The notes: a model not told the origin generated them from the letters alone. DNA of 64,000 nucleotides from Planctomycetota bacterium (GCA_009908915.1 JAAAOJ010000037.1:1-64000); one strand, 5' to 3'; shown: positions 33,850 to 43,081, counted from the stretch's first letter. Numbers and translations: made by a program.

Positions 33850-34778
33850 GCGTTTCGGCCATTCTTCCGACGCACGATCGACCCGTTTCACTGCGGCGCT
33901 GCGTGGAATCCATCCTCGCGCAGACGCGGCGGCCGGAGGAGTTGATCGTGGTCAACGACGGCCGCGACGACCTCCGTGCCGACCTCATCGACGACCTGAA
34001 CGCCTCAGCCGTGTCGGCCCGTTTTCTCCGGCGCGACGAAGCGTCCTCCACGGCCTCGCGCAATGCCGGGCTCGGTGCCGCCGCCGGCGATGTCATGCTG
34101 CTGCTGGAAGACGACATTGTCCTGCCGCCCGATTTCATCGCGCGACTGGTCGACCTCTACGCCGCCGATGCCGACGGTGTGGTCGGCGGCATCGGTCCGA
34201 CCGTGCGCGAGCCGGACACCGAGTTGCCGTCGGGCAGGCTCTGGCTGGCTGTCGAGCGTGCGCTCGGTCGTGGCCGGTGGGGGCCGCACCATGTCGCCTC
34301 GCGCTATGCGTCGCTGCCCCCGGAACTGGCCGGCCGACTCCTGCCGGTGCGAAAGCTCTCCGCCGGCGGGCTGAGCCTGCGGGGCGAGGTGGCCGCCGCG
34401 TTCCACTTTGACGAAATGCTCAGCGGCTATGCCTGGGGAGAAGATCGCGAACTGACATTTCGCATCGCCCCCCATCACGCCTTGTACCGCGCGCCCGAAC
34501 TGGTCGTGCTCCATCATCGCCAGGCCGGCGGGCGGGGCGACTGGAAGGCCCGCGGCCGGGCCTACATCAGCAATACATGCCACATCGCCCAAAGTGTCGC
34601 TGGCGGAGCGGGCACGGGCATGCTGGCGGTCTGGGACATCGCGGCGACGATGCTGCAATATGCGGCGTGGTCGCCCGTGAGTCGGACCGGTGGCGAGAAG
34701 CGCCGTTTCGTCGGCGGGATGCTGCAGGAACTTCTGGCCCGCGGGGCATCCAGTGTCGGGAGGTTCTTGTGCGGATAG
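33840..34778 (+). CDS. Family 2 glycosyltransferase of the exopolysaccharide cluster
   Basis: 312 residues. It begins VSAILPTHDRPVSLRRCVES, then VNDGRDD, and the metal-binding segment LLLEDDIVLPPDF (Glu/Asp pair near residues 85-90). FHFDEMLSGYAWGEDRELTFR is the acceptor-site ED motif of GT2 enzymes. It adds one sugar to the lipid-linked repeat unit. The last codons lie inside a 62-bp sequence that is duplicated in tandem; the reading frame still ends properly at 34776-34778. It overlaps the flippase gene by 10 bp. Confidence 0.88.
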   Translation: MALSVSAILPTHDRPVSLRRCVESILAQTRRPEELIVVNDGRDDLRADLIDDLNASAVSARFLRRDEASSTASRNAGLGAAAGDVMLLLEDDIVLPPDFIARLVDLYAADADGVVGGIGPTVREPDTELPSGRLWLAVERALGRGRWGPHHVASRYASLPPELAGRLLPVRKLSAGGLSLRGEVAAAFHFDEMLSGYAWGEDRELTFRIAPHHALYRAPELVVLHHRQAGGRGDWKARGRAYISNTCHIAQSVAGGAGTGMLAVWDIAATMLQYAAWSPVSRTGGEKRRFVGGMLQELLARGASSVGRFLCG

Positions 34779-34868
34779 CGATGGTGAACTGGACGTTGGC
34801 CCGCGGGGCATCCAGTGTCGGGAGGTTCTTGTGCGGATAGCGATGGTGAACTGGACGTTGGCCCGCGG
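34735..34868 (+). repeat. 62-bp tandem duplication at a gene junction
   Basis: 34735-34796 and 34797-34858 are identical 62-bp units, and the first 10 bases (TGGCCCGCGG) occur a third time at 34859-34868. The unit contains the last 14 codons and stop of the GT2 gene plus the GTG start and first codons of the GT4 gene. The 10-bp TGGCCCGCGG at both ends of the original segment suggests duplication by short-homology recombination or replication slippage. Confidence 0.95.
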
Positions 34869-35925
34869 CGGCGCGGAGAAGCAGTGCGCTATCTCCGCGG
34901 CCGAACTCGCCCGCGCCGGCCATGCGGTGACCGTTTTCCATTGTCAGCCGGACAATGACTACGCCGACCTGCTGGCGGCGGCCGAGGTGCCCGTCGAGTG
35001 TGTCGACGTCGGCGGCTGGATGCGACGCCTGGTTGTCGCGCCGCTCCGCGGACCGCTGTCCGAGGGTTTCGACGTGATCCACGCGTTCGACCTTGCCTGC
35101 CTCACCGACGTCCTCCACGCCGTGTCGTCCGACCAGCAGCAGAAGATCATCGCCGGCTGCCGGGCCGGCCAGCCGCTGTCGACACTGCGAGACGTGCTGA
35201 TTCGCCGGGCTCTGCGCCGCCATTCGCCGGGCGGCTGGATCGTCAACGCCGAAGCCCTGCGGGGCGTGGTCGTCGACCGCTACGCCGCTGCCCGCGAGGC
35301 TGTCACCGTCGTGCCGAATGCCATCTACCTCCGGCCGTTCGCCGACCTGCCGGACCGGGCCGGCACCCGCCGTCGCTTCGACGTACCGCCGGACACTCCC
35401 GTCGTCAGCATGGTCGCCAACCTTCGGCCGATGAAGAATCACGAGATGCTCTTCCGCGTCGTCAGCCGCCTTGTCGCCCGGGGCCGCGACGTTCGTATTC
35501 TGCTGGCCGGCGACGGGCCGCGATGGGCCGAGATCGACCGGCTTCGGCGCGAGTACAAGCTGGAGGCAACCGTCCGCATGCTCGGCCGCATCGACGAGGT
35601 TCCGGCACTGCTGGCGGCCTCGGAGGTGGCGATACTGACGAGTCACGCGGGCACGGAGGGTGTCCCCAACTGCCTGCTGGAGGCTGCCGCGGCCGGTTGC
35701 CCCATCGTCGCGACACGATGCGGCGCCGAGCACGTGATCTCCCACGGCGAGACCGGGCTGCTTGTGGAACCGAACGACGACGCGGCAATGGCTGATGGCA
35801 TCGCAAAGCTGCTCGACGAGCCGGTCCTCGCCCGCCAACTGGCGGATGCCGCCCGCGAGCACGTCAGCCGCGCCTTCGCCGCCGAGTACCTTGCCGAGCG
35901 GCTGCTGGCGGCATACCGCTTGTAG
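34831..35925 (+). CDS. Family 4 glycosyltransferase
   Basis: 364 residues from the GTG at 34831: RIAMVNWTLARGGAEKQC is the usual nucleotide-site start of GT4 enzymes (GGAE loop). The C-terminal Rossmann domain shows SMVANLRPMKNHEMLFRVV, LLAGDGPRWAEI, and the donor-binding HAGTEGVPNCLLEAAAAGCPIVAT (E-x7-E type). The frame is open further upstream only because of the 62-bp duplication. A first copy of the same GTG (34769) yields a 23-codon dead-end frame. Ancestrally this GTG overlapped the GT2 stop; now the genes are 52 bp apart. Confidence 0.88.
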   Translation: MRIAMVNWTLARGGAEKQCAISAAELARAGHAVTVFHCQPDNDYADLLAAAEVPVECVDVGGWMRRLVVAPLRGPLSEGFDVIHAFDLACLTDVLHAVSSDQQQKIIAGCRAGQPLSTLRDVLIRRALRRHSPGGWIVNAEALRGVVVDRYAAAREAVTVVPNAIYLRPFADLPDRAGTRRRFDVPPDTPVVSMVANLRPMKNHEMLFRVVSRLVARGRDVRILLAGDGPRWAEIDRLRREYKLEATVRMLGRIDEVPALLAASEVAILTSHAGTEGVPNCLLEAAAAGCPIVATRCGAEHVISHGETGLLVEPNDDAAMADGIAKLLDEPVLARQLADAAREHVSRAFAAEYLAERLLAAYRL

Positions 35926-35945
35926 CGTCGATCCGCCCGGGTGGA

Positions 35946-35951
35946 TAAACT
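35946..35951 (+). promoter_or_regulatory. -10-like hexamer 6 nt before the radical SAM gene
   Basis: TAAACT followed by CTATAC and the ATG at 35958. No Shine-Dalgarno sequence. It suggests an internal promoter producing a leaderless mRNA within the cluster. Confidence 0.45.
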
Positions 35952-35957
35952 CTATAC

Positions 35958-37010
35958 ATGCTACGTCCTGCACAACCTGTCGACGCGGTCGTCGCCGTCA
36001 CGCAGCGCTGCAACGCACGATGCGTCATGTGCAACGTCTGGCAGCAGCAGGGCGTCGACGCGCTGGCGGCCGAGCACCTGGCGACGCTGCCGACGTCCCT
36101 CCGCACGGTGAACCTCTCCGGCGGCGAGCCGTTCCTCCGCGACGACCTGCCGGACCTCGTCGCCGCTACGCGCCGACGCTGCCGACGCGCCGTCATCACA
36201 ATCTCCACCAACGGCCTCGGCGTCGACCGGACGGTGACCATGATGCACGCGATCGGCCTGGACGATCCGTCCGTGCGGCTGGCCGTCAGCATCGATGGGC
36301 TCGGGGCCGTCCATGATCGCATCCGCGGTGTGGCCGGTGCGTTCGACCGCGCGATGGCGACCGTCGACCGACTGCGCGCCGAGGGCTACAGCGGTTTGCG
36401 ACTGAGCATGACCGTCACGCCTGACAACGCCGCCGAGATCGCGGCGGTGGCGGACCTGGCCGCGGCCAGGGAACTGGAGCTTGGCGTGGTGGCGGCCCAG
36501 GCGGCAGCGAGACAACTGCACACGGATGGCGCGCCGGCGGGCGAGTATGGTGAGGAGGCCCGTGAGGCCTTCGAGGCCGTCGTCGGCGAGGGATTGCGGC
36601 GGTGGCGGCCGAAGGCCTGGCTGCGGGCACACTTCACGGCGATGACGTGGCGACACATCTGCGGCGAGCGGTGGGAGAATCTGTCGCGGCCGGGCGAGGC
36701 GTTGTTTTTCCTGCAGTCAGACGGGACGGTCCATACATCGAGCGTTGACGGGCTGACGATGGGCAACCTGCTGCAGCAGGACTTCGGGTCGCTCTGGGCG
36801 TCGCCGCAGGCCGAGCAGGCCCGGCAGGCCGAACGAAACCGACGGCACACGAGTTGGATGATCTGCACGGCCCGGCGGTATTATCGATGCCGCACGGCGG
36901 CTGTGGGATGGTGGATTCTGCGGAAGAAGTTGCGAGCGCACATCGGGCGACTGAAGCTGGCCGAGCCGAACTCGGCAGAAGAGCAGACGCGTGCGAATCC
37001 TGCACATTGA
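35958..37010 (+). CDS. Radical SAM protein within the exopolysaccharide cluster
   Basis: 350 residues. The iron-sulfur motif CNARCVMC (Cys18, Cys22, Cys25) and the SAM-binding NLSGGEPFLRDDL identify a radical SAM enzyme of the MoaA/SPASM type. The C-terminal part resembles a SPASM region (FLQSDGTVHTSSVDGLTMGN... WMIC) but few of its cysteines remain (for example in MICTARRYYRC), so auxiliary cluster binding is uncertain. Such proteins modify peptides, sugars or lipids by radical chemistry. The substrate is unknown; a sugar or polymer modification is inferred from the location. The 3' end overlaps the next glycosyltransferase by 20 bp. Confidence 0.88.
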   Translation: MLRPAQPVDAVVAVTQRCNARCVMCNVWQQQGVDALAAEHLATLPTSLRTVNLSGGEPFLRDDLPDLVAATRRRCRRAVITISTNGLGVDRTVTMMHAIGLDDPSVRLAVSIDGLGAVHDRIRGVAGAFDRAMATVDRLRAEGYSGLRLSMTVTPDNAAEIAAVADLAAARELELGVVAAQAAARQLHTDGAPAGEYGEEAREAFEAVVGEGLRRWRPKAWLRAHFTAMTWRHICGERWENLSRPGEALFFLQSDGTVHTSSVDGLTMGNLLQQDFGSLWASPQAEQARQAERNRRHTSWMICTARRYYRCRTAAVGWWILRKKLRAHIGRLKLAEPNSAEEQTRANPAH

Positions 37011-38220
37011 GAAATTCCTCGACGGCGACGGCGCCGCTGCCGGCGGCGTGGGGCAGTATGTCCGCGCTCTGGGTGAGGCCATGGAGGCACGGGGCCACCA
37101 GACTTTTGCCTTCGGTTGCGTGACCGATGCCGCGATGCCCGCCATGCCGCAATTGCGCGATTTCAACAGTGCGGCCTCGCCGCTGGCGTTCGTGCATATG
37201 CTGCACAACGACGAAGCCGCCGGCAAACTCGACGCATGTCTCCGCCGCCAGCCCGTCGACGTCGCGCACCTCCACAACATCTATCATCACCTCACGCCAT
37301 CGATCCTGCCGGTGCTGGCCCGCCACGGTGTGGGCATCGTGATGACGTGCCACGACCTTCGCCAGGCCGGCCGTGAGCGCGCGTTCTGGCGGTGGCCGGT
37401 CGAGCGGCTGAACCTTGACGGCATCGATGATCACTACGCGGCGGCGGCCCGGCGTCACTGCACCGGCCCGGGTGGGGCGGCTCTGGCGGGTCGTGGTGCG
37501 ATCGAGCGGCTGTTGCGGCGCTACCACCGATGGGTGGGCGTCTGGGTGTGCCCGACGCAAATGGCATGGGACGCACTGTGCGAGACGGGCGTTCCCCGCA
37601 GCCGGCTGCGGCTGGTGCGTAACCCGGTGCGGCGACCGGCAACGTCCAACACGCCGCGCCGTTCGAACGTGCTTCTGTATGCGGGGCGATTGGCGGTGGA
37701 GAAGTCTCCAGAGTTGCTGCTGCCGCTGGCGGCGCGGCTGGCGGGCGCGACGGTGCGCGTCGCCGGCGACGGTCCCATGCGCGAGCCGCTCGGCGTGGCG
37801 GCCACGCGGCGGCGTGTCTGGAACCTGGAACTGCTTGGTCACGTAGGGTGCGACAGGATGGCGGATCTGTACGGCGAGGCGGCGGCGGTGGTGGTGACCA
37901 GCCGATGTACGGAGAATTCACCGGCGGCCATGCTCGATGCGATGGCGGCCGGCCGGTGCGTCATCGCGCCGGACCAGCGTGGCCTGCGCGAATGGATCGA
38001 CGACGGCGAGACGGGGCGGCTGTATCCGACCGGCAATGTCGACGCCCTGGTCGCGGTGGCGAAGGACCTGCTGGCCGACCGACGTCAGCGCCAGCGACTC
38101 GGCGCGGCGGCAGCGCCGCGAATCGAGCGCATGCACCCGCCGGATGGCATCGAACAGGCGGTCATCGAGGCCTACGAGGCGGCGATGCAGATTGCGAGGC
38201 GACGATGCGAATCGCAATGA
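36991..38220 (+). CDS. Family 4 glycosyltransferase
   Basis: 409 residues with a GTG start overlapping the radical SAM gene by 20 bp. The N-terminus RILHIEKFLDGDGAAAGGVGQYV has the glycine-rich acceptor-domain loop; the donor domain shows LLYAGRLAVEKSPELLLPL, VRVAGDGPMREPL and TSRCTENSPAAMLDAMAAGRC. Compared with GT4 relatives, a central insertion (residues about 135-185, Arg/Gly/Ala-rich with HCTGPGGAAL) resembles the Cys-His segment of some capsule glycosyltransferases. It acts on the growing repeat unit in the cytoplasm. Its last 16 bp overlap the next gene. Confidence 0.88.
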   Translation: MRILHIEKFLDGDGAAAGGVGQYVRALGEAMEARGHQTFAFGCVTDAAMPAMPQLRDFNSAASPLAFVHMLHNDEAAGKLDACLRRQPVDVAHLHNIYHHLTPSILPVLARHGVGIVMTCHDLRQAGRERAFWRWPVERLNLDGIDDHYAAAARRHCTGPGGAALAGRGAIERLLRRYHRWVGVWVCPTQMAWDALCETGVPRSRLRLVRNPVRRPATSNTPRRSNVLLYAGRLAVEKSPELLLPLAARLAGATVRVAGDGPMREPLGVAATRRRVWNLELLGHVGCDRMADLYGEAAAVVVTSRCTENSPAAMLDAMAAGRCVIAPDQRGLREWIDDGETGRLYPTGNVDALVAVAKDLLADRRQRQRLGAAAAPRIERMHPPDGIEQAVIEAYEAAMQIARRRCESQ

Positions 38221-39308
38221 TCGGCACGCGGGGGCTCGGTGCGAGTGAAGGCGGTGTGGAACGCGTGGTCGAACTGCTCGCCGCGGGGCTTTCCGCGCGC
38301 GGTCACGAGATGCTCGTCTACGGCCGGGAGCGTTGCATCAGCCACGAGCCGGTTCGCGTTGGCGGGCAGTCGATCGTCACCGCCGGTTTCGGCGGCAAGC
38401 ACCTGGAGGCGTTGACGCACACGGCCACGGCGTGCTGGGACGTGCTGCGGCGGCAGGTCGACGTGGTGCATGTCCACTCGCCCGGCCCGGCGCTGCTGCT
38501 GCCGCTGGTGGTGGCGGCCGGCCTGCCGACCGTTCTGACGATTCACGCGCCGGACTGGCGCCGGGAGAAGTGGTCGCGTCCGGCGCGGCTTGCGCTTCGG
38601 GCGGGGCTGAGCACCGGCATGCGACTGGCGGACAGGGTGACGGCCGTTGCCCCGCACCTGGCGCGGGAACTTGAGCGGCAGTTTGGACGTTCGGTCACGG
38701 TCGTGCCCAACGCTGTCGAGCCGTGGCGTATCGGTGACGAGGCGGACCTGCGGCGATGGCACCTGGCCGCGGGGCGTTACGTGCTGCATGTCGGGCGGAT
38801 CGTTCCCGAGAAGCGTCTCGATGTCCTGATCGACGCCTGGCGTCGGGCGGGGCTGGACGTGCCGCTCGTGGTCGCTGGTGGAGTGGGCGAGGCAGGCTAC
38901 GCACGGCGTTGTCGGCGGGAATCGCCGGACGGCGTGTGCTGGCTCGGCGCGGTTCGACCTGACGTGCTCGACAGCCTCTACGCCCACGCGCGGTTCGTGG
39001 TCCAGCCCAGCGTGCTTGAAGGCGCGTCGCTTGTGCTGCACGAGGCGGCGACGCACGGCCGGTGCGTGATCGCTTCGAGCACGCCGGCCAACCGTGAGGT
39101 GCTCGACGCCGCTGCTCTCTGGGTGCCGCCGGACGATGCGGCTGCATTGGCCGAGGCGATGATCCGATGTCACAACGACGCCGCGTTGCGTCGCGAGACC
39201 GGCCATCTGGCCAGCGAACACGTCGCCACGTCGTTTACCATTCAACGCATGGTCAGTACAATGGAAAGCATGTACAAAGCGATAAGCCGCGGGGGGCGAA
39301 TCACATGA
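38205..39308 (+). CDS. Family 4 glycosyltransferase
   Basis: 367 residues. The ATG at 38205 (RIAMIGTRGLGASEGGVERV) is the natural start, with GCGAGGCGACG just before it; the open frame extends further up only inside the preceding gene. The donor domain has VLHVGRIVPEKRLDVLIDAW and the E-x7-E-type segment QPSVLEGASLVLHEAATHGR. MIGTRGxxxxxGGVE is common in rhamnosyl- and mannosyl-type GT4 enzymes of capsule loci, but donor identity cannot be read from sequence. The gene ends in ATGA, overlapping the initiating sugar transferase. Confidence 0.88.
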   Translation: MRIAMIGTRGLGASEGGVERVVELLAAGLSARGHEMLVYGRERCISHEPVRVGGQSIVTAGFGGKHLEALTHTATACWDVLRRQVDVVHVHSPGPALLLPLVVAAGLPTVLTIHAPDWRREKWSRPARLALRAGLSTGMRLADRVTAVAPHLARELERQFGRSVTVVPNAVEPWRIGDEADLRRWHLAAGRYVLHVGRIVPEKRLDVLIDAWRRAGLDVPLVVAGGVGEAGYARRCRRESPDGVCWLGAVRPDVLDSLYAHARFVVQPSVLEGASLVLHEAATHGRCVIASSTPANREVLDAAALWVPPDDAAALAEAMIRCHNDAALRRETGHLASEHVATSFTIQRMVSTMESMYKAISRGGRIT

Positions 39309-39997
39309 CACGTGTTATTTCTGCCGCCGACGCGCCGGACCTGCTGTCCCGGCTGGACGACGCGGGCAGCGAGTCCGTCGCTCCGGCCGGCGGGGCCGCC
39401 TACCTGGCGGTCAAGCGGGTGCTGGACATCGTGCTATCGGTGGCACTGCTGGTTCTGCTCAGCCCGGTCATGCTTCTGACAGCCTTGCTCGTCAAGCTCT
39501 CCAGCCGCGGGCCGATCATCTTTTCCCAGACGCGTGCCGGCACGGACGGCCAGCCGTTTACGATGTACAAATTCCGCACGATGCGTTCCGGGGCACAGGA
39601 CGACGTGGACTTCCTCCGGCATCGCAACTACCAGAACGGCCCGGTATTCAAGCTGCCCGAGGATCCGCGCCTGACCTTCGTCGGTAAGTTCCTTCGCCGC
39701 AGCAGCATCGACGAACTGCCGCAACTCTTCAACGTCCTGCGCGGCGAGATGTCGCTTGTCGGCCCGCGACCCCTTTGGCTGCCCGAAGCCCAGCGCACCA
39801 CCGGCGCCGCCCGTCTCCGCATGAAGGTCACGCCCGGTCTGACGTGCCTGTGGCAGATTTCCGGTCGTAGCGAACTGACGTACGAACAGTGGATCCTCCT
39901 GGACCTGTACTACCTGCGGTCGCGCGGGCTGCTGCTGGACCTTCTGATTATGGTCCAGACGATTCCCGCGGTGCTCTGTGGCCACGGCGCGTATTGA
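39305..39997 (+). CDS. Undecaprenyl-phosphate sugar phosphotransferase (WcaJ/WbaP catalytic domain)
   Basis: 230 residues starting at 39305 (ATGA overlap with the upstream stop). One membrane segment (residues about 45-67, [25 protein letters not shown]) is followed by the bacterial sugar transferase domain: [47 protein letters not shown] and [20 protein letters not shown]. It transfers a hexose-1-phosphate to undecaprenyl phosphate and starts each repeat unit. The N-terminal multi-pass half seen in full-length WcaJ/WbaP is absent, as in the short PglC-like forms. Placement at the end of the assembly genes is common. Confidence 0.92.
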   Translation: MTRVISAADAPDLLSRLDDAGSESVAPAGGAAYLAVKRVLDIVLSVALLVLLSPVMLLTALLVKLSSRGPIIFSQTRAGTDGQPFTMYKFRTMRSGAQDDVDFLRHRNYQNGPVFKLPEDPRLTFVGKFLRRSSIDELPQLFNVLRGEMSLVGPRPLWLPEAQRTTGAARLRMKVTPGLTCLWQISGRSELTYEQWILLDLYYLRSRGLLLDLLIMVQTIPAVLCGHGAY

Positions 39998-40290
39998 TTT
40001 CCGCAGAAGCAGGCAATCCCGCGGGTTGCCGATGCAGCCGGACGCAGACCGCCGAAGCCGGAGACGGCATGGCCGCGAGAGGGTTTCTGTAAAATGCTCT
40101 AGCATATGGCAGATACAGGGGTTGCGGCAGGAGTCCGTCCGCGGCAGACGTCGGGACATCGATTTTTGCGGGGCCGCTTATTTCACCGCCCGGCTCAAAG
40201 TGTCGACATGGAGAATGTTGCCAGGCGGCACTCCGTCGGTCGTTGAGGACCGACGTTCGTCTCGGAGGGCCGCAACACAAAGGCGAGGGC
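39998..40290. other. Intergenic region with hairpin
   Basis: No gene is apparent in these 293 bp. CGTCGGTC-GTTGAG-GACCGACG (40234-40255) is a perfect 8-bp hairpin about 35 bp before the GTG of the TPR gene; it may terminate upstream transcription or shape the leader. Confidence 0.5.
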
Positions 40291-41910
40291 GTGAGCGTTT
40301 TGCTGGAGATACTCGGGCGGGGCCTTGCGGAAGATCTGCGGGCCATTCTCTATCCGCTGTACGGTGGCGGGGCGATGAGCTCGGTCCAGGCACTCAAGTC
40401 GCAACTGTACGAGCAGGGCGGCCCGGAGCTTGAGCTTCAGATCGGCCTGGCCCATTGGCGAGAGGGTCAGCTTGACGATGCCCGGCAGTGGCTCGCAACG
40501 TTATGCTACCGTCAGGGCACGGCCCGGGCGGCCCTGGCGGCGATGGCGGCGCTGTCGGAGGAGCGAGGCAATCTGCGCGAAGCCGCCGAGTACCTTGATA
40601 CATTGGCGGGAATCGCACCCGACGTTGCGGGGGTGCAGTTCGCACAGGGTCTGACGGCCGAGCAGCTCGACCAGCCGGAGCAGGCGGCGGGCCATTTTGC
40701 GAGGGCGATCGAGATCGACGAGGGGCACATCTCCGCGCACAAGCGGCTGGCAGCCGTCCAGTTGCGGCTGGGCAAACCGCGCGAGGCCCTGGCGACCTAC
40801 GAGGCGCTGCGGGCGATTGCCGCCGGCGACACGCACTTGCGGACGTCGACCGGCTGCCTGCAATTTCATTGTGGCGACTATCGCGACGCGGCCGAGAGCT
40901 TCGAGGTCGTCATCGCATTGGAGCCCGAGAATTGGGCCGCCGACAACGAGGCCGTGACCGAGCTGGTGCAGCGGGGGCAGGTGCGGGAGGCCATCGCCGT
41001 CGCCGAGGCCATGCTCGAAGACCAGGGGCCATTCGCGGATCTGCACCTGCAGGTGGCGAATCTCTACAGCCTCGTCGGCGACGACGAGCCGGCGCTGTCC
41101 CAGTACAACGAGGCGCTGAGTATCTGCCCCGACTATCTCGAAGCGCTGATCAAGCTGGCGACGCATCACCTGCTGTTCGATCGATGGGAAGACTCGGCGG
41201 AGGCCTTCGGGCGGGCCGCATTGTGCAGCGAGCGGCTGCTGGTGAACTACATCGGCATGGGGGTCTCGCAGGCGGCGGCGAATGACATCCAAGTGGCGGC
41301 GCGGACCCTGGATCTGGCCAGTGCCGTCGACCCCAACAGCACGCTGCTGTTGACGCAGATGATCCGCCTGCATCGCCGGCTGGCGCAGGCCGCCGCGTTC
41401 GGCGAGCCGTCCGCCGGAATGATCGTGCCCGGCGAGCCGCTCGAACGTGCGCTCGAACCGGAATTGCGGTGCCACATGGAACGGGTCGCTCGCCAGCCCC
41501 TGCGGCCGGAGGGGCACTTCCTGCTGGGCGTGCTGCTGCGGTCGCTCGGGCACCCGCGGCAGGCCGCCAGCGAGTTCGTCCGGACTGCCCGGCTGCACCC
41601 CACGCACGTGCCGGCGCTGATCAAGCTGGGGCTTGTACTGAAGGAACTGGAACACGATCGGCTGTCGGCACGGATCTTCCACAGCCTCTTCAGCGTACCG
41701 GGCGAGCAGATCGAGGCGCATTACCGCCTGGCCGTGACGTCCACGCAGCATGGCCAGGTTGACGAACTGGCCCGGCGAATGGCGGCCCGCAGCGAGGAGA
41801 AGGACCTGGCCGACATTCGGGCCGACCTCGCACTGTCGCTGCAGCACATGGGGTTGATGGATCGCGGGGCGAGCACGTGGCGGGCACTGCGTGAGACGCA
41901 TCGCGTCTGA
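40291..41910 (+). CDS. TPR-repeat protein at end of exopolysaccharide cluster
   Basis: 539 residues from the GTG at 40291, preceded by GGCGAGG; the ATG at 40243 would begin inside the hairpin. It contains about ten TPR-like units with the usual small/large residue pattern (ALAAMAALSEERGNLREAAEYLDTL, GHFARAIEIDEGHISAHKRLAAVQLRLGKPREAL, written here in pieces). No signal peptide and no catalytic domain are visible, so it is likely a cytoplasmic scaffold. A role in organising the polysaccharide machinery is inferred only from position; a spacer of 293 bp means it may be a separate transcription unit. Confidence 0.75.
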   Translation: MSVLLEILGRGLAEDLRAILYPLYGGGAMSSVQALKSQLYEQGGPELELQIGLAHWREGQLDDARQWLATLCYRQGTARAALAAMAALSEERGNLREAAEYLDTLAGIAPDVAGVQFAQGLTAEQLDQPEQAAGHFARAIEIDEGHISAHKRLAAVQLRLGKPREALATYEALRAIAAGDTHLRTSTGCLQFHCGDYRDAAESFEVVIALEPENWAADNEAVTELVQRGQVREAIAVAEAMLEDQGPFADLHLQVANLYSLVGDDEPALSQYNEALSICPDYLEALIKLATHHLLFDRWEDSAEAFGRAALCSERLLVNYIGMGVSQAAANDIQVAARTLDLASAVDPNSTLLLTQMIRLHRRLAQAAAFGEPSAGMIVPGEPLERALEPELRCHMERVARQPLRPEGHFLLGVLLRSLGHPRQAASEFVRTARLHPTHVPALIKLGLVLKELEHDRLSARIFHSLFSVPGEQIEAHYRLAVTSTQHGQVDELARRMAARSEEKDLADIRADLALSLQHMGLMDRGASTWRALRETHRV

Positions 41911-41961
41911 CCGACGAAGGGAACATCGACAGTCAACTGGTGAGGTGGCGCGGAAAGGGTC

Positions 41962-41991
41962 CAGGCCCGGGGACCGCCTGTCCCGGGCCTG
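41962..41991. terminator. GC-rich hairpin between convergent genes
   Basis: CAGGCCCGGG pairs with CCCGGGCCTG (10 bp, 10-nt loop). It lies between the ends of the TPR gene (+) and an oxidoreductase gene (-), the expected place for a bidirectional terminator, though T-runs are missing. Confidence 0.65.
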
Positions 41992-42006
41992 CGTTGTGCG
42001 GTTCGG

Positions 42007-43053
42007 CTACTGGCGAATCTGGACCGGCTTGCCGGTGCTGGCGGATGTGTAGATCGCATCGAGCAGCTTCATGACGGTCACGCCTTCCTCGCCGGTGGCG
42101 ATGTGCGGCTGGTCGTTGACGATGCTGTCAATGAAGTGGTAGTACGAGCTCTGGCAGCCCGGCACGGGCGGGTGGACTTTCATGTCGTACTGCGTGCCGT
42201 GCTTCTCCAGGTAGACCTCGGCTTCGTAGTCGTAGGTCTCGTTGATGTTGTACTGCTTCAGGCCGGCGTCGGTCCCAAGCAGCCGCGTGTACTGCAGCTC
42301 GCGCTGGCGGATGTTGACGGCCCAGGAGGCTTCGATCTCCAGCATCGCGCCGTTGGCGAAGCGGATCATGCCCACGGCGAGGTCTTCAACGTCGTAGGTC
42401 TTCTTCGCGGCTCTGGCGAACCGCGTGGCGATGGGGTTGTACGTGCCGCCCATGACGTAGGTCGGCTTGGGGTAGCCCATCAGCCACAGGGCCAGGTCCA
42501 GCCGATGCACGCCCAGGTCGATCAGCGGCCCGCCGCCGGAGAGGGCCTTCGTGCCGAACCAGCCGCCGAAGCCGGGTATGCCCCGCCGGCGGTGCCAGAC
42601 CGTCTGGCCGTAGTAAATATCGCCCAGCTCGCCCTCGGCGACCAGCGTCTTGAGGGCCTGCGACTGCGGGCTGAAGCGGTAGCTGAAGTTGATCATCAGC
42701 CGCTTGCGAGCCTTCTTGCTTGCATCGAGCATGGCTTGGGCCTCGCGGGCGTTCATGGCCATCGGCTTGTCGCACAGGACGTGACAGCCGGCCTTGAGGG
42801 CGGCGATGGTCAGCGGCTTGTGGAACGTGTTGGGCGTCACAACGCTGACGACGTCCAGTGTCTCGTCCTTCAGCATGGTCTTGGCATCGGTATAGCGGCC
42901 TTCCACGCCGAACTCCTCAGCCCGCTGCTCCAGGCGATCGGGGTTGGTGTCAGCGACGGCGACGACCTCGGCCTGCGGGTGGCTCTGATAGCCCTTGACG
43001 TGGCCGGTGCCCATGCCCAGGCCGATTACGCCGCATCGAATCTTCTTCGACAT
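42007..43053 (-). CDS. Gfo/Idh/MocA-family sugar oxidoreductase
   Basis: 348 residues. The NAD-binding loop GVIGLGMGTGHVKGY and the CDKPMAMN segment with its conserved Lys identify the family; GGGPLIDLGVHRLDLALWLMG carries the catalytic-type D-x3-H pair. It oxidises or reduces a sugar or cyclitol with NAD(P). The next gene upstream in the same orientation encodes a ThuA-like protein 28 bp away; this pairing is frequent in planctomycete sugar-catabolism operons, where the two act in 3-keto-sugar pathways. The substrate is unknown. It is unrelated in detail to the oxidoreductase beside lpxA. Confidence 0.9.
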   Translation of the reverse strand: MSKKIRCGVIGLGMGTGHVKGYQSHPQAEVVAVADTNPDRLEQRAEEFGVEGRYTDAKTMLKDETLDVVSVVTPNTFHKPLTIAALKAGCHVLCDKPMAMNAREAQAMLDASKKARKRLMINFSYRFSPQSQALKTLVAEGELGDIYYGQTVWHRRRGIPGFGGWFGTKALSGGGPLIDLGVHRLDLALWLMGYPKPTYVMGGTYNPIATRFARAAKKTYDVEDLAVGMIRFANGAMLEIEASWAVNIRQRELQYTRLLGTDAGLKQYNINETYDYEAEVYLEKHGTQYDMKVHPPVPGCQSSYYHFIDSIVNDQPHIATGEEGVTVMKLLDAIYTSASTGKPVQIRQ

Positions 43054-43081
43054 ATCATGGCTCCTGTGCTGCTTGGAGGAG

